Made by a program: the position numbers and the translations under genes | Assembly: GCA_035712365.1 (NCBI GenBank) | Contig: DASTAW010000019.1 | Span: forward strand, 1 to 64,000 | Reading direction: 5' to 3' | From: Terriglobia bacterium | GTDB taxonomy: Bacteria; Acidobacteriota; Terriglobia; UBA7540 | Length of the DNA stretch: 64,000 bases | Shown here: positions 36,459 through 45,035 of the stretch, piece after piece | Layout: each line of letters starts with the position of its first letter | Position numbering within the stretch: the stretch's first letter is position 1 | The notes under the pieces: generated by a model | Told to the model about the DNA's origin: nothing | Databases searched by the model: none | The model's input: only the letters and a program-made list of their open reading frames with translations

Positions 36459-37265
36459 ATGGATAATTACCTCGACGTTGCACTCGAAATCGCCCGCGAA
36501 TCGGGCGCGTTGCTCGCTCAACTTGCCGGCCAGCCGCACGAGATCTCTTACAAACGCAAGTCAGACATCGTGACGGAGGCCGACCGGCGTTCCGAGGCCA
36601 TGATTCTCGAGCGCCTTCGGGGCCACTTTCCGGGCCACTCGATCGTCGCAGAGGAAAGCGGCGGCAAGGACACCGGCTCTGAATACTGCTGGTACGTTGA
36701 TCCGCTGGACGGCACAACCAATTTTGCCCACGGGTTCCCGGTTTATTGCGTCACCCTGGCGCTGGCTTACCGCGATGAAGTGATTGCCGGCGTAGTTTAC
36801 GATCCGAACCGCGAAGAGATGTTTGCGGCCGAGCGCGGCGCCGGCGCCACGCTGAACGGCAGGCGGATAACGGTTTCGCACACTGCAGATCTTGCTGAAA
36901 GCCTCCTGGGCACGGGCTTTCCGCCCTTCGCTTCCAATCACGATCTGAACATTCAATTGTTCTTCAGGCTCACCCAGCTTTCTCACGGAATTCGACGGGC
37001 GGGCGCCGCGGCGCTGGACCTGTGCTCGGTGGCTGCGGGACGCTTTGAAGGTTTTTGGGAGCTGAAACTGAATCCCTGGGACAAGGCGGCCGGTTCTTTA
37101 CTGGTTGCCGAAGCTGGCGGCCGGGTCAGCGATCTCTCGGGCGGCCCTTTCTCGTTGCATCGGGACGAGATTTGCGCGTCGAACGGGTTGGTCCATGAGG
37201 GCTTGTTGGAAGTATTTTCGGAGGTCCTGGAAGAGCACGGAAATGTCAAGTGCAGCCAGGGCTGA
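36459..37265 (+). CDS. Inositol monophosphatase family protein (suhB-like)
   Basis: A 268-residue Mg-dependent phosphatase. Metal-binding motifs are 'SIVAEESGG' and 'WYVDPLDGTTNFAHGFP', and the C-terminal 'LNPWDKAAGSLLVAEAGGRVSD' completes the signature. It hydrolyses inositol-1-phosphate or related sugar phosphates in the cytoplasm. It starts 70 bp after the MoaD-MoaE gene and may be co-transcribed. Confidence 0.92.
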   Translation: MDNYLDVALEIARESGALLAQLAGQPHEISYKRKSDIVTEADRRSEAMILERLRGHFPGHSIVAEESGGKDTGSEYCWYVDPLDGTTNFAHGFPVYCVTLALAYRDEVIAGVVYDPNREEMFAAERGAGATLNGRRITVSHTADLAESLLGTGFPPFASNHDLNIQLFFRLTQLSHGIRRAGAAALDLCSVAAGRFEGFWELKLNPWDKAAGSLLVAEAGGRVSDLSGGPFSLHRDEICASNGLVHEGLLEVFSEVLEEHGNVKCSQG

Positions 37266-37416
37266 TTTTTGCTGGGGCCTTTGAGGCCTTTGATTAATTG
37301 GTAGTAACTCAGATGAATTCTCGCATGGGCTTCTTGCTCCCGCCTGGGCGGGGCCAGGATGGCCGTGCCACGGAACGAAACTAGGTCATCACCGATTAAT
37401 TGCGTCGGGAAGCATT

Positions 37417-38286
37417 ATGAGAACACACCTGGTATCAAGGCGTCTGGCAAGGCGCCGCCGAGGGATCATCACGCTCTCGCTCTCGGACCACCCACCACTT
37501 TCCCCGCCGCCGGCTTCGCCCGATCCGGAAATCACAGAGATAGACATCCACGTCCGCCGGCTTGGCGCAGGCTATGACGGTCTGAAGATTGTTCAGCTCA
37601 CCGACATCCACCACAGCCTCTATACGCCCCTTGAAGACGTCGAACGCGCTGTGAGAATGGCCAATCAGCTCCAGCCCGACCTGATCGCGCTCACCGGAGA
37701 TTATGTGACGTTTTCTCCCCATTACATCCGGCCGGTTGCCCAGGTGCTGGGGCAACTGCGGGCCAGGCTCGGAGTTTTCGCCGTTCTTGGCAATCACGAC
37801 TTTCAGGTAGACGCCGACGAAATGACCAGGGCCCTCGAAGCCCAGCACATCCACGTCTTGCGCAACTCCCACTTTGCGCTCGCCTCCCGGCGCGACCGCC
37901 TCTGGATGCTCGGCGTTGACGACCACTGGTGGAGCGCCGACGACCTCGAGGCCGCCATGCGGCACGTCCCGCCGCACGATCCCAAAATCCTGCTGTGCCA
38001 CAATCCGGTCGGAATTCACATGGCCGCGGAACAACACATCGACCTGGTCCTTTCCGGCCATACTCACGGCGGACAGGTCCGTTTGCCCGTGGTGGGCGGC
38101 CTTTATACCAGGTCCAAACTGGGCAAGAGATTCATCGCCGGATGGAACCGGCTGGACGGCACGCAAATCTACGTCAGCCGCGGGATCGGCAAGGTGCTGG
38201 TTCCCCTCAGGGTCAACTGCCCTCCGGAAATCGCCTGCCTCAACCTGCGCGCCGGCAATCCCACAAGAACGCACGAGGTATCCTGA
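37417..38286 (+). CDS. Metallophosphoesterase
   Basis: A 289-residue calcineurin-like phosphoesterase. All dimetal motifs are present in order: 'QLTDIHHS', 'LTGDYVT', 'LGNHDF', 'LLCHNPVG', and 'LSGHTHGGQVRLP'. The close match of the last motif to YkuE-type enzymes suggests a membrane-associated phosphodiesterase acting on lipid or UDP-sugar derivatives (inference). The basic N-terminus (RRLARRRRG) lacks a clear signal peptide. Confidence 0.9.
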   Translation: MRTHLVSRRLARRRRGIITLSLSDHPPLSPPPASPDPEITEIDIHVRRLGAGYDGLKIVQLTDIHHSLYTPLEDVERAVRMANQLQPDLIALTGDYVTFSPHYIRPVAQVLGQLRARLGVFAVLGNHDFQVDADEMTRALEAQHIHVLRNSHFALASRRDRLWMLGVDDHWWSADDLEAAMRHVPPHDPKILLCHNPVGIHMAAEQHIDLVLSGHTHGGQVRLPVVGGLYTRSKLGKRFIAGWNRLDGTQIYVSRGIGKVLVPLRVNCPPEIACLNLRAGNPTRTHEVS

Positions 38287-38352
38287 TTCAGGCTTGTTTT
38301 GCAGGTCCGTGCTTCGGCCCTGCAATGGCGGCAGGCCAGACGGCTGTCTTGC

Positions 38353-38382
38353 TTGACATGGCCGCCTGACGCTTTCTATAAT
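38353..38382 (+). promoter_or_regulatory. Consensus sigma-70 promoter for tRNA-Gly/tRNA-Cys
   Basis: TTGACA (38353-38358) and TATAAT (38377-38382), both perfect consensus hexamers, are 18 bp apart. Transcription would begin near 38389, about 25 nt before tRNA-Gly. Confidence 0.85.
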
Positions 38383-38413
38383 TTTTTGGTAAGTTGAGCG
38401 TGTCCGATTAAAA

Positions 38414-38488
38414 GCGGGAATAACTCAGTGGTAGAGTGCGACCTTGCCAAGGTCGAAGTCGCGGGTTCGAATCCCGTTTCCCGCTCCA
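38414..38488 (+). tRNA. tRNA-Gly (GCC)
   Basis: Acceptor GCGGGAA/TTCCCGC, D arm AACTCAGTGGTAGAGT, anticodon loop TTGCCAA (anticodon GCC) on stem CGACC/GGTCG, T arm GCGGGTTCGAATCCCGT, discriminator T and encoded CCA. Confidence 0.97.
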
Positions 38489-38495
38489 ATCTTCC

Positions 38496-38570
38496 GGCGC
38501 GGTACCCAAGTGGTAAGGGAGAGGTCTGCAAAACCTTTATGCGGGAGTTCGATTCTCCCCCGCGCCTCCA
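38496..38570 (+). tRNA. tRNA-Cys (GCA)
   Basis: Acceptor GGCGCGG/CCGCGCC, anticodon loop CTGCAAA (anticodon GCA), T arm GGGAGTTCGATTCTCCC, discriminator T and encoded CCA. It lies 7 bp after tRNA-Gly in one transcript. Its 3' half is the likely attachment site of the island that follows. Confidence 0.96.
38522..38570 (+). repeat. Direct repeat / attachment site, left copy (3' half of tRNA-Cys)
   Basis: 49 bp starting AGGTCTGCAAAACC and ending CGCGCCTCCA, identical to 43775-43823. tRNA 3' halves are classic targets of tyrosine-recombinase elements, and integration leaves such a duplication at the far end. Confidence 0.8.
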
Positions 38571-38660
38571 GATTTTTCGAGGCATTGAAGGCCGTATCGG
38601 TAGATTACGCTTGATAGCAGAGTTCACTGCGACCTGGCTGGGTAGATCAGCTCGAAGCGG

Positions 38661-38690
38661 AACTTGGCGGATATAATGGCCCGCCAAGTT
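38661..38690. repeat. Perfect 10-bp inverted repeat at the end of the PQQ-dehydrogenase gene
   Basis: AACTTGGCGG and CCGCCAAGTT flank 10 bp (ATATAATGGC), about 20 bp after the minus-strand stop codon. It could be a transcript-end hairpin (no T-tract follows) or a protein-binding palindrome. Confidence 0.55.
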
Positions 38691-38709
38691 GCGGCGTTAC
38701 GCTATCGGC

Positions 38710-40437
38710 CTAATCTGGCAGAGCGAATGCATACATTGTGTCGGCGGCTGTCGTTATGATGTATTGTTTCCCATGTACCGCGTAACTCATAGGGCCACTC
38801 CCCATTCCTTCCGCAGTGTCGCCCACGTTCACATGCCACAGCGGCTTGCCCGTTTCCGCATCAAGTGCGACAAAGATGCCGTCCTTCCCTCCCCCGAACA
38901 CTACTCCGCCAGCAGTGGAGAGCACGCCGGACTCGGTGTAGTTGACCATCTTGAACTCCCACTTTTTTTCTCCAGTCTGCGGATCGAGGGCGAGGATGGA
39001 GCCATAGCCTTCGGCCGGGGTCTTGTATTCGGCATTCCCGCGCAATGACATAGCCGGGACGTGCGGCCGGGGAGGAGGGGGCGGCCAGTTAGCCGGGGGT
39101 GACGATTGCCCAAACCCGGGCCACCAACCGTCTCCGGTATACATGTGCATTTGCTTCCATGGAAGAACGGGCCGTTTGTCCGAAAAACCTTCGTAGTTTT
39201 GCCAGGTCGATACATAGAATAGCCCTGTTTGCGGATCGTAAGATGGGGGATAATAATTGGTTCCCCCTTGCGAGCCTGGCCACACGAGAGTTCCGCCCAT
39301 AGGTTTCGGCCAATGCTTTGGATCTCGAATCGGCCGGCCATTCCTATCGAGGCCTTTCGCCCAATTCAGCTTCGTGAAAGCTGTGCCCATAAGGAATTTG
39401 CCGGTCCCCCGGTCGAGGACATAGAAGAAGCCATTGCGATTGGCCCAGAGCATAACCTTACGCTTTTCGCCCTGCCAGCTGATATCCGCTAATACGGGGA
39501 TCTGGGTGGCATCATAGTCGTACTCATCGCCTGGCGTGAATTGGAAATACCACCTGATCTTCCCCGTATCGGCATCGAACGCAATGACGCAATCGGAGTA
39601 GAGATTGTCGAATTTGCTGCCGGGCGATCGCTGATCGCCGTTCGAGACCGGATTCGGATTGCCGGTGCCGTAGAACACCAAGTTCGTCTCAGGATCGTAA
39701 GAACCTTCGTTCCAGACCGGGGCGCCGCCGTGTTTCCAGGTGTCGCCCGCCCACGTCTTGGCGGCGGGATCATCTGCGGAATTCGGACTTGTGTAGGTTT
39801 TCCAGATTAACTTCCCGGTGTGAATGTTAAAAGCAGCGATAAAGCAATTTGCACCCATATCGTCGGTCGCAGGTCCGACGATGAGCTCGTCCTTTACCAC
39901 CAGGGGCGGCATGTTCAACTGGTAGCCTTTATTCCAATCGTCGACCTTAACTTCCCATTTCAGGTGACCGGTTCTGGCATCAATGGCGAGCAGATGATCG
40001 TCCCACCCCGTCGTCCAAAATAGCGTGTTCCCCTCGATCGCCACTCCCTTGTTGACCATGTACATGCGTTGCCCGGGGAAGTCGTCCGGATTAAACGAAC
40101 GCGTGAACTCCCAGTAGCGCCGGCCCGTAGCAGCATCGAGCGCCACCACTGACGTCAGGCTCGTGGCATACAACACGCCGTTCACAACAATTGGAGTGCA
40201 CTCCATCTTCTCGTCAGCGGGCGTGGTGGTGGGCCGCCAGACCCACTTTAGCTGCAGATTCTTGACATTCTCCCGGTTGATTTGCGTCAAGAGGCTGTAG
40301 CGGTCGCTTGCATACGTTCCACCGTAGGTGAGCCAATTTTGAGGTTCCTGTTTGGAGTGAAGTAGCCGGTCGAAAGTAACTTGCGCCTTCAAGGGCCCCG
40401 TCACTAAGACAAACATCAGCAACACGCTTAGCTTCAT
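38710..40437 (-). CDS. PQQ-dependent alcohol/sugar dehydrogenase (island copy)
   Basis: A 575-residue exported beta-propeller dehydrogenase. Its signal peptide is MKLSVLLMFVLVTGPLKA. The mature start 'NWLTYGGTYASDRYSLLTQI' and blade motifs 'ALDAATGRRYWEF', 'AIDARTGHLKWEV' and 'ALDAETGKPLWHV' match the type I methanol/alcohol dehydrogenase group. It differs clearly from the dehydrogenase at 216-2108. GGGAGAGG precedes ATG 40437. It is the last gene of the island operon; a cytochrome c (41603-42391) is the likely electron acceptor. Confidence 0.9.
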   Translation of the reverse strand: MKLSVLLMFVLVTGPLKAQVTFDRLLHSKQEPQNWLTYGGTYASDRYSLLTQINRENVKNLQLKWVWRPTTTPADEKMECTPIVVNGVLYATSLTSVVALDAATGRRYWEFTRSFNPDDFPGQRMYMVNKGVAIEGNTLFWTTGWDDHLLAIDARTGHLKWEVKVDDWNKGYQLNMPPLVVKDELIVGPATDDMGANCFIAAFNIHTGKLIWKTYTSPNSADDPAAKTWAGDTWKHGGAPVWNEGSYDPETNLVFYGTGNPNPVSNGDQRSPGSKFDNLYSDCVIAFDADTGKIRWYFQFTPGDEYDYDATQIPVLADISWQGEKRKVMLWANRNGFFYVLDRGTGKFLMGTAFTKLNWAKGLDRNGRPIRDPKHWPKPMGGTLVWPGSQGGTNYYPPSYDPQTGLFYVSTWQNYEGFSDKRPVLPWKQMHMYTGDGWWPGFGQSSPPANWPPPPPRPHVPAMSLRGNAEYKTPAEGYGSILALDPQTGEKKWEFKMVNYTESGVLSTAGGVVFGGGKDGIFVALDAETGKPLWHVNVGDTAEGMGSGPMSYAVHGKQYIITTAADTMYAFALPD

Positions 40438-40476
40438 ATCCCTCTCCCTGCAAAATGGGCCTAACCATCAACTCCT

Positions 40477-41499
40477 CTACTTGCCGCCGCGCTTGGCAAG
40501 GGGCACCAGTACGAGGTTCCGGAACTCCGCGGCGGTCTCATCACCCTGCAACTCGATCGGACCTGACCGACCTTCGAACGCATCAATGGCAATGCCGTTC
40601 AGGCCGACGATAACTGCCCTCTTGTAGAGAGTCTGCCCATTCAGGACCGCAGTGATTTCGCGGCCAACCAGGCGGATATCGACGTTGTTCCACTCACCCG
40701 CGGGCCTGGCCGCGTTCACTCTCGGTAAAATTCTCGTGTAGAGCGCACCGGTGCCGTGCATGCCCGGAGGAGTTCCATAATCCGACGCGATCTGAAACTC
40801 ATAGCGGCCGCGCAAGCCGATACCATTGTTGCTCCGTTTACCGACCGGAAATTTGTATTCGACATGCAGTTTAAAGTTCCAGAATTTCTTGACTGTGATC
40901 AGATCGTCCGAGCTATCCGCGCACTCCAGAAGGCCATTCTCTACGGACCAACCCTTCATCTTGGGGGAATTGACGCCCGTCCATCCCTCGAGGTCCTTAC
41001 CGTTAAATAACTTGATCGGCTTACCCGCCACCCAGGAACCGTCATCGTGTTCATCAATTTTGGCTGAGGGATACCCAGTGAAAGTCAGGTGGGTCGCAGG
41101 AGTTGTCGCGGGACTCGTCATCGTACCCTGCAGGAGCCCGCGGGCAAAGCTCACCTCATATTCGGCATACTCGTTCGGACCCGGAGTGTGCCCGAAACGC
41201 GCTTTGGCTTTCCAGGTGAAGTGCAGTACCCCGTTCTGGATTTTTGCGACGGTTATATCGTCCAGACCGCCGTCCGGAGACCCCACGAATTGGATCTTCA
41301 GATGGGGCGTTCCCGCACCGGTGATATCCAGCCACCATGCGGCCGTCGTAGTGAACTGCACAAAGGCGGCGGGTTTGGCGTGCACCTGAATATCCCACTG
41401 GCCATTGAAGTCCTGATCCGCGGCCAGAAGAGCGGTTGGCGCCAGAGCGAGCATCGCAAAAAGCGCCAACAGCACGAAGAGCGATCTAGCTATACTCAT
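40477..41499 (-). CDS. DUF1080 (3-keto-disaccharide hydrolase-type) exported protein, island copy
   Basis: A 340-residue protein. After a signal peptide (SLFVLLALFAMLALAPTALLA), residues about 25-145 form an extra N-terminal beta domain, and about 160-335 form the DUF1080 domain ('IKLFNGKDLEGWTGVNS', 'NNGIGLRGRYEFQI', 'GEWNNVDIRLVGREITAVLN', 'GPIELQGDE'). ATG 41499 leaves a proper signal peptide. It sits between the cytochrome and PQQ-dehydrogenase genes, all on one strand, consistent with oxidise-then-cleave sugar metabolism. Confidence 0.88.
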   Translation of the reverse strand: MSIARSLFVLLALFAMLALAPTALLAADQDFNGQWDIQVHAKPAAFVQFTTTAAWWLDITGAGTPHLKIQFVGSPDGGLDDITVAKIQNGVLHFTWKAKARFGHTPGPNEYAEYEVSFARGLLQGTMTSPATTPATHLTFTGYPSAKIDEHDDGSWVAGKPIKLFNGKDLEGWTGVNSPKMKGWSVENGLLECADSSDDLITVKKFWNFKLHVEYKFPVGKRSNNGIGLRGRYEFQIASDYGTPPGMHGTGALYTRILPRVNAARPAGEWNNVDIRLVGREITAVLNGQTLYKRAVIVGLNGIAIDAFEGRSGPIELQGDETAAEFRNLVLVPLAKRGGK

Positions 41500-41602
41500 C
41501 TTTTGCCATCTCCCATCTGCTAGTACATCCTGACTCGGTACCATCAGTCCGTATCTGGGCTTGGTTGCCGCACTGCAGGGGTTCACCCCACAAATGCCTC
41601 TA

Positions 41603-42391
41603 TTATTGCTGACTTGTGCCCCTCAAGGTCTCCAAATACTTGACAAGAAGAGAAAGATCTTGAGGCGTCAATTTATTGGCGTAAGAGGGCATCGAGTTTG
41701 CGGTAATAATCGTGAACTCCCGCAGATCTGCCTTTTGGAAAGACAGAAGATGACCGGGCGCGTCGATAAGCTGAACGGTGAATCCATCTTGATTGAGCAG
41801 CTTTCCAACTACCGTGTTCCCATCGAGAGTCACCAGCCGAACCGAACGATTTTGCGGCGCTAGTTCTTCGCTCGGAGAGACCAGCGAGGCGCGTATCTGC
41901 TTGGCACTGTTGTTTGCGCCTACATCGCCTAAATAGGGGCCTGCAAATGATCCTTGGCCATCCATTTGATGACAGGACAGGCAGTCATTGGATTTAATAA
42001 GCTGTTTGGCCCGCGCTATTTGAGAATCATCCAGGGCCGGCACCGGTGGCGCCTTTGCGGGAGCCGAACCTTCTCCCGACGCGGCCTTTTTAGGCGCTGG
42101 CGTGCCGATGCCGAAATTCGCGGTGAGATAACCCACGATCTGTTCCTGCTCCTCTGGCGTTGCCTTCGCTCCTCGCGAAATCATATTGTCAACCACGTTT
42201 TCCCACCCGGCGTGGCTTAGCCGGTGAGATGTGATACGACTGGTGCGATGGCAAGGGCTACAAGTTCTTTGAAACGTCGCTCTCCCTTGTTCTTTGGACA
42301 CAGACTGGGCATGGCTGGCTAAAGCAAAGGCAAGACCAACGATCGGGCCTACGGTCAAAAGCCTTCTCCATCTGTATCTCAAGTGATGCAT
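41603..42391 (-). CDS. Exported diheme cytochrome c
   Basis: A 262-residue protein with a signal peptide ending near 'ASHAQS' and two CxxCH motifs, 'CSPCHRT' and 'CLSCHQM', about 115 residues apart. The C-terminal part ('LVSPSEELAPQNRSVRLVTL', 'EFTIITANSMPSYANKL') is typical of cytochromes encoded with PQQ dehydrogenases, which pass electrons on to the respiratory chain. AGGAG stands about 11 nt before ATG 42391; ATG 42412 is an alternative. Confidence 0.87.
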   Translation of the reverse strand: MHHLRYRWRRLLTVGPIVGLAFALASHAQSVSKEQGRATFQRTCSPCHRTSRITSHRLSHAGWENVVDNMISRGAKATPEEQEQIVGYLTANFGIGTPAPKKAASGEGSAPAKAPPVPALDDSQIARAKQLIKSNDCLSCHQMDGQGSFAGPYLGDVGANNSAKQIRASLVSPSEELAPQNRSVRLVTLDGNTVVGKLLNQDGFTVQLIDAPGHLLSFQKADLREFTIITANSMPSYANKLTPQDLSLLVKYLETLRGTSQQ

Positions 42392-42625
42392 CGCTATGTT
42401 TTGCTCCTGCATGTGCTGGCGGCGCTCATCGGAATCTGGCCCAGTTCCGGAAAGGCGCAGTTTTTAGCACTGCCCATGAGTTTCGTTTGCTTTTCCTTCG
42501 GAAGCATACATTGGAAGTCGCGAATCCGCTACATGATTTGACCGGCAAGTTCAATCCTCGTGGTCTCCAGACAAAACCGAAAAAAGGTCCGCGTGAGCAG
42601 CAGGATGCGCGCGGACCCTGTCGGG

Positions 42626-43525
42626 CTACAGGTATAGAAGCAACGCGCTGATCACCTTTTGAATCGGGGCCCATGGATCAGGGCCGCCGTCGGTCTCGAT
42701 CGAGAACCAGCCTTTAAAACCCATTTCCTTCGAAAGCGGGATCGCGGTTGCGAGGTTGGACCGGAGGTTAACGTGCTGGACGGTAATCGCGAGCGGATAC
42801 AGAAGCCGCAACCCATCTGCCGTTGCGATCTGGGGATTGGAGTGAGCCCCACTGCCTCTTATGAGATCCACCAACTGGTCCAGCCGCTCTCCACGAGGTT
42901 CCAGAATGACAGCGACACCTTTCGGCTTTCCGTATTCGACCAGGGCTTTTAGTCCCTCGATGCATGGCGCCAGGTCTTCTAGTAAGTAGCGGACCCCTTG
43001 ATTGGGCATGATACTGGGAGACCCAAGCACTGCCGCAATATCGATCCACTTCTTCGTCTCTCCGATTGCATGAGCGCGAATTTCAGGATTGGGAGAACAG
43101 ACGCTGATATAGCCCCGATAGGCTGTTGCGGGCGGGTCGAGTTCCACGATCAGGTCCACCACCCTCGACTTGGCCTTGTGCAGCCGCTCTTTGAATTCCC
43201 CGATATACGAAGGCCCCATCGAGAGCAGATTGATGTTGCACACCTCCAGATTGTGGAGGTGGAGATGGTCTGCGACCGCGTCAGGGAGATCCATCATGTC
43301 CAGCTTTTTCGGTGCCACCGATTTGCTTCGATCCCAAATTTCCGGCAGAGTGTCCGAGAAATCGTTGGTCAGTAGACTGATGCGAGCGAGCTTGGCGAGA
43401 GTTGCGGAGTCTTGCGCCAGCGCCAGGCGGCTCAAGGCGGACGCGGCCACAGTCGCGGTCGTGCCGAACAAAAAATCGCGGCGGCTCATGCCGAAAAAGC
43501 CGCGCTGAAAATCACAGAACCTCAT
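42626..43525 (-). CDS. Tat-exported sugar phosphate isomerase/epimerase (island copy)
   Basis: A 299-residue xylose-isomerase-like TIM barrel with a twin-arginine signal (SRRDFLFGTTATVAAS). Metal-site motifs include 'LIVELDPPATAYRGY', 'VAVILEPRGERLDQL' and 'GWFSIETDGG'. GGAGGGTG six bases upstream fixes ATG 43525. It would be the first gene of the island's minus-strand operon (epimerase, cytochrome, DUF1080, PQQ dehydrogenase). Its substrate is unknown. Confidence 0.87.
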   Translation of the reverse strand: MRFCDFQRGFFGMSRRDFLFGTTATVAASALSRLALAQDSATLAKLARISLLTNDFSDTLPEIWDRSKSVAPKKLDMMDLPDAVADHLHLHNLEVCNINLLSMGPSYIGEFKERLHKAKSRVVDLIVELDPPATAYRGYISVCSPNPEIRAHAIGETKKWIDIAAVLGSPSIMPNQGVRYLLEDLAPCIEGLKALVEYGKPKGVAVILEPRGERLDQLVDLIRGSGAHSNPQIATADGLRLLYPLAITVQHVNLRSNLATAIPLSKEMGFKGWFSIETDGGPDPWAPIQKVISALLLYL

Positions 43526-43774
43526 ATTCACACCCTCCTTTTTTTCAAACCCGCCACTTGCATTTTTGCTCAGAGAAGTCAAAACCACTTTGAGAACCCG
43601 ATCTCACCGCAATCACCCCGTAAAATCAGCGAGTATTTAATGCCGTTGATCTGGGTCCTCCCTTCATTGAGTTGGGTTGGCTGCTTCAGCAACAGCAACC
43701 GCGTCTACAGAAGGGAATGCCGATAACGGAAAGCTATCCTCCTGAAATACGATGGGATACCCGGCCGAATGACA

Positions 43775-43823
43775 AGGTCTGCAAAACCTTTATGCGGGAG
43801 TTCGATTCTCCCCCGCGCCTCCA
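43775..43823 (+). repeat. Direct repeat / attachment site, right copy (orphan tRNA-Cys 3' half)
   Basis: An exact 49-bp copy of 38522-38570, without the matching 5' half: the preceding bases (GATGGGATACCCGG) cannot pair with its acceptor 3' strand, so it is not a functional tRNA. It marks the far end of the 38571-43823 segment. Confidence 0.82.
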
Positions 43824-43973
43824 ATCTTTTACGGCACCTTTTCAACCCACAAAGAAATAAGTTGAAAGTTCCGCCCGGCCCGTTGAATTCCAGTCACGGA
43901 TTGTGTTCTGTGTGGCGGCCCTCGGGCCGACCGGAGTTCCGGACCTGCGGATCAACTGCCCCTGCCAGTACTA

Positions 43974-45035
43974 CTTCGCTCGCCAGGGAGAATACCATTG
44001 GGAAAAGCGCACGGGAGCCGGATTGACGATGTCGCCCGCCCTGGGATGCTTGACGTGCGCGCTGCCCGGCCCATGGCAGTCCTCACAACCTACGTTCCAT
44101 TCGGTAACTTCCCGCGTCTGAATATTGTAATTGACGGAGTGGCAGCCGTTGCACGTCGGCCCAGTCGGACGTTCGCGGTCATCGGCCGGATAATATTGCG
44201 CCCACCAGTCCTACTTCACAAGATAGGGGACCCACTTGCGATGCTTGATGTCCCATTTTCCCGGCAGAGGATAATACTCCCCGCCCACTTTGGTGAAATA
44301 ATTCTGTTTCCAAATGCTTCCTTAGACGAAGGCGATCTGATCCTGACCGAAATTGATATACGAGGGTGCGTTTGAGAAATCCGCAAGGATGGCGTCCGGA
44401 TATTCCTTCGCATCACGCACCACGTTGGCCATCGGCGTCCGTTTCCAGCGCGAATAGATCGAGGCATGGCACGGCTCGCATGATTTGGAACCGACGTACT
44501 GAAGGTTTGCCGCCGAGGCCGCCGGTTTTTCCGCCACTGGTCCGGGCGCTCGCCGGATCGCGCCGTTCACCCCGAATCCGTACCGGCTGACCATCTCTGC
44601 TCCACGATCAGTTCCAAGAACCATAAATACGGAGAGGATGAGCAATCCGGCCAGCAGAGCCAACCTCTTCTCTTGCGTACCCGAGAAGTACGCCCACGCC
44701 GAAAGTCCAACGGCGAGAAGGTAGCTGGTCAGCATCAGTTCCTTGTGGGTATGGAGAATGTTTCCGACGCCGCTTGGGACCTTGCTTCCAGCATCAAGGC
44801 CCGTGGCCACGGCAAAAGTGACGGCGATCGTGCCAAGCCAGAGGAGCCACACGGAGGCGCGATGAATAGGCTCGCTGCGCCGCCAGACCGCAACGATTTC
44901 AAAAAGTAAAGCCGCAAGCCAAAACGCGATTGGAAAATGGATAAACGCGGTGTGATGATTGAGCGCCGAATCCCAGCCGGGAAGCAAGCTAGCGATCGGC
45001 GTGCCGTTGGTCCCAAAATTAAGAAACACACTCAC
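43974..45035 (-). pseudogene. Decayed DUF2231-multiheme cytochrome c gene
   Basis: The first 237 codons encode four membrane segments (DUF2231-like, 'HTAFIHFPIAFWLAALLFEI') and then a multiheme cytochrome region ('YVGSKSCEPCHASIYSRW'). The frame meets TAA at 44322-44324, TAG at 44211-44213 and TAG at 43971-43973. Between these stops the same frame still reads cytochrome sequence ('NYFTKVGGEYYPLPGKWDI', 'GPTCNGCHSVNY', 'NVGCEDCHGPGSAHVKHP'). Three CxxCH motifs remain. None of the three stops is TGA and none falls at an expected Cys, so this is ordinary nonsense decay. Confidence 0.8.

Noticed and set aside
43740-43823. Second functional tRNA-Cys
   Set aside because: Only the 3' half is present; the 5' sequence cannot pair with the acceptor 3' strand.
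43971-44324. TAG codons of the decayed cytochrome as pyrrolysine or reassigned stops
   Set aside because: A TAA occurs in the same frame and other genes in the window end normally at TAG (for example the aguB frame), so reassignment is not supported.
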